Notes: generated by a model not told the origin, from the sequence alone. A DNA stretch of 64,000 nt from Trema orientale (GCA_002914845.1 JXTC01000037.1:664302-728301), one strand, 5' to 3'. Positions 26,298 through 37,880 are shown, counted from the stretch's first letter. Numbers and translations: made by a program.

Positions 26298-26305
26298 CTT
26301 TTATA
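26298..26305 (-). promoter_or_regulatory. TATA box of LTR-like element B
   Basis: TATAAAAG on the minus strand, in the same relative place as the TATAAAT of element A. It marks the probable U3/R boundary. Confidence 0.55.
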
Positions 26306-26882
26306 GCCCATCCATGAGAGGTATCCAATAATGTTCCATTTTCATATTCCCTCCAATAATCCAGGCACCACCATTATTAATTTTGTGTATGCATCAATGT
26401 TTTTATACCATTATCTCATCTTTTACTTATTTCAATGACACTTTTTCTTTTAGTCCGTTTCCTCTTATGAACTACTTTTGGCTTGATCTCTAATCTCTCC
26501 TCTTTTTGAATTATTTAGAATCCAATGGCAGTAATTCCCAAAGAAAATCTCTAATATCTTTATTCTTTTCTTACCTTTTGAATTATTTTGGAAACAAAAG
26601 CTACCAACTAGTTTTATCTATATTTTCTTTTTTTAAATTGCCCACTAACTTTTATCCTTTTTCCTTACCTTTTCAATTATTTCGGAGACAAAAGTTACCA
26701 ACTAGTTTTATCTATATTTCCTTTTTGAAATTACCTATTAACATTTATCCCTTTTCCTTACCTTTTCTACTCTAGTAATTTATCTTTTAATTTAAAATTA
26801 TCACCTCCCCAAGATAAAATCTTCCCACTTCGCATCTTTTTCTACAACTCTTTTTCACCCTTGGATTGGTTTTGTCCATTTA

Positions 26883-27430
26883 GGTCACGTTTGGTATGCC
26901 GCATTGTATTGTATTGTATTATATTGTGATATATGGTGTTGGGTTGGTTTTGCATTTTATTAAGGTGATGCACTAAAAATTAATTTTTGAAAAATATAAC
27001 TTTTAAAAAATAATTAGAAAATACTGCTTTTAAAAAATTATTTAGAAAAGTACCACTCAAAAATTACCACTTTTCAAATATTATTTTTTAAAATGCCACT
27101 TTTAAAAAATTATTTATAAAAATACCAGTTAAAAAATTTATTTGAAAAAATACCACTTTTAAAAGGGATAAAGTGATGTACAAGAAAGGAATAAGAGAGA
27201 AATGGATGAGAAAGAAATTATGGAAAAAGAAAGTAATGAGAGAGAAATTAAGGATATAGAGTATTGTACAATATTATATTATAATAAAGTGTAATATGGA
27301 CCTTTTTTTTCTGTATTAGATAATACTCTCCGAATTGTATTAAATAGTACAATACAAAAGCACAACCAAACACATTATTGCGTTTAATTAATACAATACA
27401 GAATCCTTGTACAGTGTACCAAACATGACA
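26883..27430. mobile_element. PIF/Harbinger-like MITE nested in B
   Basis: The left end GGTCACGTTTGGTATGC after a TTA and the right end '...gtaccaaacatgac' before ATTAA form an inverted pair. Element A lacks this block: its 'gacaaatcaatcc' is the filled-in version of B's 'ggattggttttgtcc' flank. The subterminal parts are rich in 'attgtattgtatt', a common feature of this MITE group. The interior carries a ~30-bp minisatellite. Noncoding. Confidence 0.65.
26971..27172 (+). repeat. ~30-bp minisatellite inside the MITE
   Basis: About six or seven imperfect units of the type 'accacttttaaaaaattatt' follow one another. The word 'accactttt' or a close variant recurs roughly every 30-35 bp. It probably arose by local slippage within the MITE. 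Confidence 0.65.
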
Positions 27431-27457
27431 TTAATTTACCAAACATGACATTAATTT
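27418..27457 (+). repeat. 20-bp perfect tandem duplication at the MITE end
   Basis: The unit ACCAAACATGACATTAATTT occurs at 27418-27437 and again at 27438-27457. It duplicates the last bases of the MITE terminus together with its flank. Confidence 0.85.
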
Positions 27458-27459
27458 CT

Positions 27460-27715
27460 ATCTTTAATCTTTTGGTGTTTCCCATACCATTGATTTATTT
27501 CGTCTTCTTAATCTCCACCATTGATTTTTTGATGATTTCTGTACCATTAATTTATTTTGTCTACCTAATCTCTGCCATTATTCTCTCGGTGTTTCCTACA
27601 CCATTGATTTATTTTGTCTACTTAATCCTCACCCCTTAATAATTTTGCAATTTCTATACCATTGATTAATTTAATCTATATGATCCCCACCATTGATTTC
27701 TTTCAAATCCTATCC
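27460..27715 (+). repeat. ~57-bp tandem array, about four units
   Basis: Units share 'accattgatttattttgtct' and 'cttaatctccacc' or close variants at roughly 55-60 bp spacing. The array is present in element B only, at the place where A continues without interruption, so it expanded after the two copies diverged. Confidence 0.7.
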
Positions 27716-28170
27716 CTCCAAAATGTGTCATGACTTCAATCTTAGTGTCACCATTAGCCTGTGGTTACTTAGTATTAGTTTCTAAGGTTTACTAATAGTA
27801 ATACTATTTTTTTTTAAATATTGTTGGCTCAAGATTTTGTGACATTATGATGTCACATTTTTATTCAAGTGTCTATAATCAATCTTGATAAACATATGAT
27901 TTTTCTTTGCATTAATTCCTTATTAAGGAAAAATTAACTTATTAATTCCAAGATAAAACATGGAAATAATAGAAATTTTATTACACAAGACTTAACATCA
28001 TAATCATACTGCACACATAATTTCAAGCACCAAGAAAATAAAATTATTAAAATGATATTAAGTCTATTAATAATAATTTTACAAAGATTGCAAGCCTAAG
28101 GATTCCTAAGGGGTTACGAGCAAGGTGTATTAAGTACTTGTTATGGATTATTTATTACTAATAATGTTCA

Positions 28171-30488
28171 TGTAAAAGCCAAGTTTTTAAAAGGAGATTT
28201 TTGTACTCTTACTATAAAAAAAACAAATTACATATATTTGTTTCTTTCTCTCTCCCACGATCTCTATGTCTCTTCTTCAGCTGAAGAAAGCCGAAATCAC
28301 GGTAGTCCCAGATCGATGAACCGCCGGCCAATTTCAAGTGGTAAAACCCACCAAGACCGGACCACCATCGCCTGAAATGTCACATGCCGAAGTTTCATCG
28401 TGAACGGACCATGGGATCGCCGGTAATGACTAGAAAATGCCATGAAGACTTTCGGCTGTCAGCGAGTATTCCGGCCACCTCAGGCCACAAAAAATCTCGA
28501 GTTCAACTCGTCTCAACACGAGGATCGTCTTGGTATATATATCGTGACTCCATATTGTCCAGATTAAATTTTGCCATTTTAGCTAGTTTTGAGCTATTTA
28601 GTTTTCTGTTGTGATTTTTCAATCCAAACATTAGATCATATAATAAACCTCATATTTGTGATGTATTTGTGAAAACATGAAGTTTGATATATATATATAT
28701 ATATAGACTATGTTTAGTGACTGGCACGGAAATCAAAATCCGACGGCTCGGATTTGCCTCGTTTTGCATGCCACGGGATTGGGTTTCGGCCAGAGCCCGG
28801 ATTGGTCAAGTTAAATATTTAACCTAGCTAATTTGGGTGTTAGGAATTCAGTGGTGATGTCCGTATCTCCATTCGAGGCTCCATTGGAAAATCGAATTTT
28901 CAAACCAAGCAATCGAGAGTTCAAAATTACCCCCGACCATCCGAATGACTGCCAAACGACGTCAAATGCTCTCAATAGCACCGTAGCACTATCTAGTCAC
29001 TCGATCGAGGTAGGAATTCGATTACTTGATCTTAAAATTGGTTAATTTTGATTTTCACATATTTTGAATAAATATGAAATTTTGTGAAATATTTGATAAA
29101 AATATGATTTATATCTATTTTGATATAATTTGATATTTAAACTGTCTGGGAGGCACGTTACACTAGTTGGTGTGCCAGATATCATATTTTAGAACTGTTA
29201 TTTGTAAGAATTGGATTTTATTGTTTTTAATGAAAATAGCTGTTGTGTAGCTAAAATTTTTATAAAATCCAATTTGAATAAGAATTTAGTTTTGAGAACT
29301 AGACTTGATTGATTAAAAACATTGCATGGTCTGTTTTGTGATTTTGTGAAAAATGGTACATATTCTCATTCCAGTCATACATATAGCATTGCATGCATTA
29401 TTATACTTACGCGGCTAACGGACATACGATACCCCTACTGGGTACTCGGACTTACGGTATCGTATCTAGGATGTTCGAACTACGTATCATACTCACAGTC
29501 ACCAGTTCAGGTGACTTGGACACAGTACGCATGTGCAATTACTCATTTAGGTGGCTCACACTATATTGCATACTTACGGTCACCAGTCTTTGGTGGCTCA
29601 GACATGTCATTGATTGTATTACTTGTTACGTGCTTGACTTGAATAGATATGTACTGGATTTAATGTTCTACAATAGTTTGGAATGTTTGAACCTTTGGAC
29701 AATGATTTTATTTTTATACTATGCTTTATAATTGTTTAGAATATCTGAATCTTTGGAAAATGATTTTAATTTGAGATGATGTTTTACAATGGTTTAGAAG
29801 TTTAGAAGATTTAAACCTTTGGATAGTATTTTTAATTAGATTTTTAGAAACTGTTTAAATATTTTACTGACCATACAGGATATTGAAAGTAAGTATTCAT
29901 ATTAGTTAAGCACCTGTAATTGAATTTCTACTAAGCATTCATGTGCTCACCCCTCCACTTCCTCTCACTTTCAGGTATTTGTGTATTTGAGATAGTGGTC
30001 TCGATAGTTAGACAAGCTGCTTGGCTTGTGCCTGCAGTCCTGTTTCTATTCCCTGATAGGTATTTATATCCTGTTTAATTTTCTTTCCTCTTTCAAATAT
30101 TTATTCAAGTATAATTTAATTACTAAGTGGATGTATGAGTATACCTTTGGTACTAAAATGACTATTTAGAACTACAATTGATTTTATGTAAATTATTTTA
30201 GACATTGGACCTGAGATTTTAAATTAAACTCATTTTTCCAAAAAATTATGATTTAATAAAAGTTTATAAATAAATTAATTAGAATTCCTCTAAACTTTAA
30301 GTGAATATTTTCTTGAGAAAATTAAAACTAATGAGAGGTTTCCTGAATTTGAAAATCACTTACTATGGAGGACTAAAATTTAAAATTTTAAGTACTTAAT
30401 TTTCTAAAATTTTAGAAAATTACTATTTACTACTGTATTCACTTAAAATTACTAAAGAAATCATGACTTTGGATTTCCGGTCGTGACA
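28171..30488 (+). mobile_element. LTR of family D (5' LTR with adjacent PBS-like site)
   Basis: Starts TGTAAAAGCC and ends GGTCGTGACA. A TATA-like TACTATAAAA at about 28209-28218 is followed by a CT-rich, moderately GC-rich leader. The end is directly followed by a sequence resembling the initiator tRNA-Met primer-binding site (30492-30503). This order marks it as a 5' LTR of a Ty3- or Copia-type element rather than a solo LTR. The reverse homologue at 48724-55280 starts TGTAAAAACC on its own strand and ends GGTCGTGATA. Short open frames (for example 29322-29642) lie in LTR sequence and are not genes. Confidence 0.65.
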
Positions 30489-30491
30489 GAA

Positions 30492-30503
30492 TGGTATTGG
30501 AGC
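30492..30503 (+). promoter_or_regulatory. Primer-binding-site-like sequence
   Basis: TGGTATTGGAGC, four bases after the LTR end, matches the tRNA-Met PBS core TGGTATCAGAGC with two differences. Its spacing from the LTR end is the usual one. Confidence 0.6.
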
Positions 30504-32439
30504 TTCAGACTTCAGATCCATCTGGAATTTTACCTGTGATATTTTGGTGTTTTAAAAAAAGGTTTTAGAAACATGTTTGACAAATACCTCATACACTACT
30601 TAGGAATTGGATAAATATATTGTTTTTACTCTGATTCATCCTGAGTCCTTGTTCATCTTCCTAGAGTGAAATTCTTTTATTTTGGGATGGTTATATCCCA
30701 GAAACTCTAATCTCAGAAGTGTTAGTATTGACACAAGACTAGTGAATTCTACTCCTACCAAAAATCTTTGATTCACATGGATATTTATACTTGTACTCCT
30801 ATGTCCATTCAGGTAGTAAACTATGTGTGTACCCTATACGTTCTATGATAGCTATTTTGTGCTAGGTATCTTAAATACCTTGGATCGATCCGACATTTTG
30901 TGAGTTTTTGGGATGTAATTTAACTTCCTCGATTTTCGTATGCTTTTAATTACTCTGTTCGAGTAATTGATGGTTGATGTTTATATTAAAATATTCGAAC
31001 TAATGATACTTTTGCATGACTTATGGCTCGTTGATTAGCAAATTAGAATGATATATTGATTTGCTTAAATGTGGTATTATACTAATTTCATCAAGTTTAG
31101 CTCTTGTGATTCTTTGAATGGGAATGTTTTTACGTGATCACTCGATCTGAGTATTTGGTAGTATGTTTTCATATTCCTTGTCATGCATTGACAATATTTT
31201 ATGGATAGTATATTTGCTCTTGTGAGCAATTGACTTGACATCCTGGATTTTGTTTAAAATTCAATATTATATTGTGTTGATTTCATCAAGTTTGGTTTTA
31301 CAAATCTTTAATTTAAAATTTTGTCTATTAAGAATTTGGTTGGTTTAAAACTGGGTTACTTGGTTTTTGAGAACTTTTGAAATTCCAAACTTGAATAATA
31401 TTGTTTTGAACTAGATAAACCCTTATATTTGATCAATAGGATATTAATTATTGTTAGGGAGTTGTAAGAATTTTATATTTGAGTATTGGCTAGATGTATG
31501 TAATTCACATTTTTCAAGGATTGTCTTCTTTAAAAAGTAATAGTACTACTTAAAGAGTAAGGTATGTGAAATTGCCAAAAAAATTAAAAATGATTAACTA
31601 ATTTTCTTAAAACTAGTCTTGGTACTTATAAGAGCCTAATGTATATTTAGTGGTATTGGTTTAAAAATAAAAACCCCTTAGATCCAGTAAATTTATATGA
31701 ACCTAAAATTCCAAGTATTTTCCTAGTTTTGAATTTAGTAGATATTCTTGCTAAATATTATTGAATTCCTACTAGTTACTTGATTTTGAACCTAAGAAAA
31801 ACTTTGGTGAATTAATTTGCAAATTGACTTGGATATAAACATAAGATATATGTGGAAAATTTGTATGAAAACTTCTTGTAACAAATTTGATTTCTTAAAA
31901 CCTTTGGCATGAATCAGTGCGGTATTTATATAAATTTTTGGAAGCTCGTGCGTATGTTTCTAAAAGTCCTATAACATCTTTTTTAGTAATTTAATCCCTA
32001 GTGTTATCTTTATTATTATTGAGGGGAAGGAGAGAAAAGGGCACATGGGAAAGCAATAAAATTTTCACCAGTTAATTAGGTTACGTAGTTTCTAATGTAA
32101 ACAATCAATTAGTTTTCTAATATAATTAAATGAATATCTAATGGATAGAAAGTAAAAGTTTAGCAAAATATAACAAGTAGAAACACGTGTATGTCTAATC
32201 CTTTCCAGTCTCAAGGTGGTAACGTTATTATTTTTTGTCCATAGATTTTATTAAAGTAACATAAACTGGGGAGTGTCAGTATACTTTTTTCTTCAATAAA
32301 TTATTTCTTTTACACTCACAAGTCCTTTGAAAATTTTTCTCAAAAAAGGTCCTTTGAATTTTTTTTTTCTAAACAATTATTTAGATAATATATTGTTAGA
32401 GAATATCATGCGTAAAAATACTTTTTAGTTATTGTAGTA
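30504..32439 (+). other. Degenerate interior after the family D LTR
   Basis: It presumably started as the leader and internal region of the element that owns the LTR at 28171-30488. No gag, reverse transcriptase or integrase motif can be recognised in any frame, and no matching 3' LTR follows within the window. It is either a decayed noncoding interior or unrelated AT-rich DNA beyond an unseen break. Confidence 0.4.
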
Positions 32440-32740
32440 GTACAAATGGTCCTTGAACTATGATCGTCGTGATAATTTGGTCATCCAAGTTCTAATTTTG
32501 GCAATAAATTCCTATATTTTTCTGATTTTTTATAATTATGTTCAAATTACATCATGCTATTAAATATTTAACAAAAAACACACATATATGGTAGCGTCTG
32601 AAAGAGTATTTAAGGGGAAATTTCTCGTCATCTTTCAGATTCTCTCGGAGACACAAATTAGGGGGACAAAAATTTATGACCTTATTTCTCTTTTTGTTCA
32701 AAATTACTAAATGACCCTTCAAATACCCTTTCAATTGCAA
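32440..32740. mobile_element. Partial copy of foldback MITE family M
   Basis: 'aatggtccttgaactatgat' and 'aatttggtcatccaagttct' match the arm type of the element at 10371-10884, and the interior phrase near 32592 ('gtagcgtctgaaag') matches that element's 'gatagtatctgaaag'. The opposite arm is not recognisable, so the copy is incomplete. Confidence 0.45.
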
Positions 32741-33412
32741 CCACTGGCCCATTAAGTCCACTTTCCATTTTTCTATTTAAAAAAATAAAAAACAGAAAAT
32801 AAAAATGAATCCAAACAAGTCTGCTTAATTGAAGTCTGTTTAATTGTTTTTGGAAATAGTGGATTGGACTATGAGCTGAAACTCACGCCTTAGATATTTC
32901 ATTGAAACTGGAATCAAGAAAGAGTCTTGTCTTTGATGTCGATATTTTGACACTTCTAGCTCTATGTTTTGGGGTATTAGTCTAATTTTTAGATTTACCC
33001 AAATACATACTTTAATCCTAATTAATTATGTTCTTAACATGATTTGGATGAAGCCATAATCAAGATAATTGGACCATGAGTTGGCAAACTCCTATCTACT
33101 TGGCAAGAGCTCATTGGACAAGACTTCAAGCCTTGACACATCACTATCTCTTAGCCTACAAGGTGAAGCCATCAAATGTTATGAAGACACTTCATCAACT
33201 TGGACAACAAATAAAATTCTTCCACAAGAGATTGACACCTCTTCATTCTAGAAATTTCAAGAAGCTTCTAAATTGTAGCCTAAGATCTTGTACACTATGT
33301 ACTTACAAGTAGATCAAGTACTTGCAAAGCTAAGAACTTGTAAGCTAAGCTAAGTTAGCTAATAAAGGTTTGACACCTCACTCCCTCTGTAAAACAAGGC
33401 AAAGCATGTTTT

Positions 33413-33420
33413 GCCTATAA
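33413..33420 (+). promoter_or_regulatory. TATA box of family C copy 1
   Basis: TATAAATA in 'tgcctataaatagaggtaa' marks the likely U3/R boundary of the LTR. A T/C-rich leader follows. Confidence 0.55.
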
Positions 33421-34183
33421 ATAGAGGTAAAACCTCTTTATTTGGGACAACTATTCAGCTCCTAAATTTCTAATATAATTTTCTTTTCACTTTGCTTCCA
33501 AACATGCCCTCTCTCTCTCTCTTGTTCTTGTGTTCACCCAAAGCCCTCAAGCTTCTTTTCTCTCTTTCTCTTGCTTCAATCCCCATCCGAGGCTATACCA
33601 CCAACACAACTACCATCATCATCACCATACTTCTTCCATTTAATCACCAACACCACCTCTCAGTTTCTACTCAAACTGTGGTTACACAACTCTAATGCCA
33701 CTATCCTTTCTCACTCATCAACCTCCATTATCTTGTCTAAGCCGTAACCCATTATTACCAATTCATCTCACCTTTGTTGAGCCCAATTCACGTGCAAGTT
33801 ACTTTGCACAAATCCAATTTATATCCTCATCATTTCTTAAACACCACGGGTGGAAGCATATATATGCACAAGACCTCATAATATCTTCACCTCATCAATT
33901 CATGGTCACTTTGCCTCCACCTTGTTCACGTTTTACCCATTAAGTCTTTCATTCCATTTTGTTTCATCTACATGCATATAGCTCTCATATATTTATAAGT
34001 TCATGCATTCTTGCATAAGATCACTCATTGTCATCACTTGAGCATTTATTCTTTATTTTCATATCATATATATATATACATCTCTATATCACCTTCTTCA
34101 TGTATATCTAGACTTGGAAAAAATTAGCTAGAAGCCACTTTTTCTTCCTTATTAATTAAATCTACCACCATACCACTTTTTTA

Positions 34184-34326
34184 TGAATTCTTGATAGGTT
34201 CTTGATGAATTCTTGACAATCTTGATAGATTCTTGATGGATTCTTGACAGATTCTTGACGTCGATGGTGATCTTCATGGATTCTTGATGCATTCTTGATA
34301 AATTCTTGATAGATTCTTGATTAATT
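34184..34326 (+). repeat. ~12-bp minisatellite in family C copy 1
   Basis: About a dozen units of 'gattcttgatag' type run in a row, with variants such as 'gaattcttgaca' and 'gattcttgatgc'. The array is not seen in the second family C copy. It is a local expansion. Confidence 0.85.
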
Positions 34327-34914
34327 CCCTCTCAAAAGTGGTAAAATCTAATGGTGGTGGTAAATTTAGTTAAACATTTAAAAAAAGTGGCAATTGCCTA
34401 CTTAACCCCTAAACTTGTTTACCAAGTTTCTAGTATTTGTATAAATACATTTGTTTTCCAAATAGGTTTAGAAATCTATATCTTTCAAGCTCATTTTTAT
34501 TCATTTTGCATGTATCCATTCTTAGGCTTTTTTACATCTATCTATATGTTCTAGGCCTATTATCCTCTTTCATATCATTTTCTTATTAGCTAATTACTTT
34601 TCTATCATCTTTCCATCACTTAGTTATTTTTATAATATCTTTTTCTAACACACACTTTTCTAACTTGTTTCATAAGCTATTTTGCATGCAGACTTTAATA
34701 TTCGCACTTTAGTGATCTATGGGTACCAAACTACTCTTCTCGAACTCTGTGCTTGATCTGTGGCACAAGTTCGGAATTTCGTGTTCTATCACTATCGTTT
34801 ACTAATATTTCATCTAATCTCTCATTAATTTCTAGTTGATACTATGGTCGGTTTATTCGCCTCCGTCAACTAGGCCATTTATTATTACCGCATTATTCAT
34901 ATTATTGTCGATCC

Positions 34915-35200
34915 GTAAGCTAGTTATCCCTGCAACCGCCTACGTATAGGGACGCTGTGGGAAGTGTCGTTCTTTATTGCGACCGCCTATCGGGACTTCG
35001 ATACATAGTGTCAGCGTTGTGATAGCACTTACGTTATTATTGCGCCATTATTATTACTATATTGTAAGTACGTTATCCTTGCAACCGCTAACGTGACAAG
35101 GACGCTGTGAGAAGTGTCGTTTTCTATATCGACCGCCCATCAGGACTTCGACATGTAGACAGTGTTGTGATAACTCTTACACTTGTGCACTCTTCGTAAT
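34915..35200 (+). repeat. ~159-bp tandem pair in family C copy 1
   Basis: Two adjacent units start 'gtaagctagttatccctgca' (34915) and 'gtaagtacgttatccttgca' (35074). Both continue through 'ggacgctgtg', 'gaagtgtcgtt' and 'gggacttcga' or a close variant. Family C copy 2 has one more diverged block of the same kind near 51660-51770. Confidence 0.75.
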
Positions 35201-35293
35201 CTAACCATAATCCTAGTTATTCTCTGCTTTGTTTCAATTAATCACAAGTCCCATTAATTAATCAGAGTACGAGGTCAAATCCCGAACACTCTT

Positions 35294-36159
35294 TTTTTCG
35301 AATTTCAAGTTTAGTCAGTCTGATACTAACATCTAATAATTTTTTTTTTTAATTGATAAGTTTACGTATAACATCAAGTCCTCGTACTAATTAGTTCTTA
35401 TTTATTAAAACCAATAAATCTTGCCTGATAAAAAAATGCTAAGAGAAATACTATTGCAAGGGAGATCAAGTTTTTGCTTTTCATTTTGTGTTTGTTTAAT
35501 AATTCTTCTTTCTGAATGAAAGTAGTATAGGATAGTTAATTTAATTTGTGCACATTAAACTGGAATTGATTTATTTCATCTTCTCTTAATAATACTGTGA
35601 CATACGACTACATGCTCTATTTTCTTTTATTTTTGGTTTTTTTTTTTTTATGGTGCTATCGGCCTTTGCATTTTCACTACGTGTCTTTTTTCTTTCTTTT
35701 TTTTTTTTTTTCAGGTACTCGTACTTAATGTTACATTATATGCAATCTACTCTATTCTGTTCTATTCTATTCTAATTAGTTGTTATCTGACCTTATCTTT
35801 TGTTTAAATTTGGAAAGAATCACTTTCAAAAAATAAATAAAAATTTGGAAAGCATTAAAAGAACACGTATACAGTGCACCACAGAAACTTAAAAACGACT
35901 ATTATTAATGGACAAAAAGGCCAAAAAAACATAATCGCTTCAACAGGAACATTGAAGACTAAAATACACATTACACAACACATCAGGACTAATCAATCTC
36001 CGATTGAAGATTGATCATCATCATGAGAAACAACACACATTGACTCGACCACTTGACCCACCTAGCTAGATCATTATTCATCTACTTACTTGCTAGCTAG
36101 CTGGCTAACTACACTATTACCAAGTCCGTGCAGTACTAGCAACACCTCAGCTGGCTCAA
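35294..36159. other. 3' flank of the first GST gene, no other gene
   Basis: Contains the probable 3' UTR of the minus-strand GST gene next to 36160, then AT-rich DNA with T-runs near 35638-35650 and 35696-35713. No other gene or bounded repeat was recognised. Confidence 0.5.
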
Positions 36160-36985
36160 TTAGCCCTTCAAGGCAAGGACCTTACCCCAAGCCGGCCTGG
36201 CAGTGATATCAGCCACCCAAGCATTAACATGGGGCCGAGACTCGAAGTGCTTCTTCACACTCGTTCCCAACAGGACCTGTAGATTAGGAAGGTGGTGAAG
36301 ATCAGCCAAGCCGAAGCAATCACTGCCCAAGTACTTGGATTTCGATAGCCGATTCTCGTACACATCCAGAACCTTCTCCAACTTGGCCTCGTTTTCCTCC
36401 ACAACCGCCTGGTCCGTACTCATCCCGAACATGGGCTTGTAGACTAGCTCCCACCCCAATTTCGACGCCACCGGATCGAATTGATGAGCTTCCACCTCCA
36501 TCCAAACCGACGCAATCGCCTTCTTCTTCTTTGAGTCTGTGATTACCAATGGCGCTCCCTTTCCCGCGTATTCCTCTGCTATGTACTTCGTAATCGCCCT
36601 CGATTCTGCCAAAGAAAATTCTGCGATAAATTATTGCAATTAGAGAAAAAGGGAGTGTATTTTAGGGAGATTCGTGTACCGAAGAGTTGTAGATCTTCAT
36701 CCTCAAGAGCCGGAACTTGACCGAATGGCTGCAATTAATTAATTTCGGACAGAAGTGAACAGAGATTTCAGATTTGAGATTCATTTGGAGAAATTGAGAG
36801 CGGAGTTATAATTGTGATGTGATGGTTTTACTTACATTGAGAGAAATGAAAGGCTCCTGCTTATGAGCTCCGGCTCGCATGTCGACGGCGACGAAGTGGA
36901 AGTCGAGCTCTTTCTCGTAGAGGCAAACCAGAGCTCGTTGCGTTGCGGTGGAGATTGGACTTCCATGGACTTTGATGACCGCCAT
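36160..36985 (-). CDS. Phi-class glutathione S-transferase (GSTF), three exons, complete
   Basis: Conjugates glutathione to electrophiles, or acts as a ligand carrier, probably in the cytosol; substrate unknown. Exons on the minus strand are 36836-36985 (150 bp), 36680-36728 (49 bp) and 36160-36605 (446 bp), all introns GT...AG, giving 214 residues, the usual GSTF length. The start is fixed by MAVIKVHG, the beta-1 strand of the thioredoxin-like domain. Ser12 in SPISTAT sits at the catalytic phi-class serine position. PFGQVPAL (51-58) and ESRAI (67-71) are glutathione-site motifs, and the helical C-terminal domain contains FDPVASKL and LADLHHLPN. No signal peptide or membrane segment is seen. 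All known key motifs are intact, so it looks functional. Its neighbour at 46761-47622 has the same exon structure. No canonical TATA box was found upstream, only TATA-like DNA near 37033-37050. Confidence 0.93.
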
Positions 36986-37880
36986 GACCGCTAGCTGCTT
37001 ACCAATTTGATATATGTATATATGAAGGAAGTCTATAAGTGGATATAATTGAATATATGAGCAAGGAGGACTTGGGGGGTCAAAACAGATGAATTAACTG
37101 AGAAGTTTCCAGAGGCAGGAGGGTAGGAGAAGCCTATTAATGCTTTTCAGACCATTGGGAAATGGACGGAAAACGATAAGAGAATATTTACTTATTCTAT
37201 TCCACTTAGCGTTGTCGGTGAGGACAACGTAGGGAGCTCTTTTTTTTTTCTTTTTTTGTGGAAAGGAGTTGATTACTATTCCTTGATTTTTAGAAGTACA
37301 TGCATTGCTCGTTTTGCATTGGGGTTGTCTTTTCGAGAATTTTTTTTCTTTCTTTTTCTTTTTCTAAAAAAGAATTGAACGCTTCGAGTTTTGGGCAACT
37401 CATCTGCTTCTTTTGTCAAGTGGTTGCACAATTGTTAATTGTTGTTGTTAGGTCTAAGAATTTGGTATTCTAAATGGCAAAGTTATTATCAACAGATATT
37501 GTTACAATAAATTTAAAATTGTTATAAGAAGTATTATTTTACAATAACAAAATTTGTGATTTCCTTCTTATGAAACTTTTTAAAATGTGCCTAAACATTC
37601 TTTAATTTCCATATATGATTATTTTGATGATTATAATGATAAAATATATAAAGAAATATGTTTTTACTGCTCAGTATGAATAGGATATTTATTCTATCAA
37701 TTTTTCATCAATTTTTTTTATATTTACCATACATATCATTGATTATTTCCCCATTTATTTGTTTCTAATCGATATCTAATTGCCTCTTATTGAACTAATA
37801 AATTTGGATAAGTTTCCAAAGTGAATTCATAAGGATTTTCGCCCTTGGTGTTTGATATGTGCTCATCAATTATTTAATTT
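36986..37880. other. Upstream region of the first GST gene
   Basis: The promoter of the minus-strand gene should lie here. Close to the start codon the sequence is TATA-rich (about 37010-37065), but no single convincing TATA box stands out. Further out the DNA is AT-rich with T-runs (about 37240-37258) and no second gene. Confidence 0.4.

Larger units (their letters stand above)
22447..28118 (-). mobile_element. 4-kb solo-LTR-like element B, reverse copy of A, with nested insertions
   Basis: Reverse-orientation homologue of 13392-17405. It starts TGTAACGACC on the plus strand (the end of the unit) and stops at 28118 in GTTACG, with one base changed from the expected GTTACA. The target duplication AGCAA is perfect (22442-22446 and 28119-28123). 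Collinear matches to A include 'tgacattttagtcccttcaacttt' type blocks and the leader near 26060-26110. Copy B carries an LTR-like insertion (24465-25988), a MITE (26883-27430) and a ~57-bp tandem array (27460-27715), none of which is present in A. Without the two insertions B is close in length to A. Confidence 0.75.
32965..35288 (+). mobile_element. Solo-LTR-like element, family C copy 1
   Basis: A 2.3-kb unit with TG...CA ends: it starts TGTTTTGGGG and ends ATCCCGAACA, so the termini are roughly inverted. Flanks are CTCTA (32960-32964) and CTCTT (35289-35293), a 5-bp duplication with one mismatch. The box TATAAATAGAGG at 33413 lies about 450 bp in. The 3' third contains a 12-bp array, a hairpin-like module and a ~159-bp tandem pair. 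Open frames such as 33492-33695 lie in leader-like sequence and resemble no protein. A second copy is at 49367-51862. Confidence 0.7.

Noticed and set aside
13392-28118. A single large inverted duplication
   Set aside because: The two arms have different perfect target duplications (TAAAC and AGCAA), which shows independent insertions.
29322-29731. Two overlapping open frames of 106 and 112 codons
   Set aside because: They are inside the family D LTR and overlap each other in different frames. Neither resembles a known protein.
36320-36505. Minus-strand open frame in another frame of the first GST gene
   Set aside because: It lies inside exon 3 in a different frame. Its Gly/Ser-rich translation is a by-product of the real coding frame.
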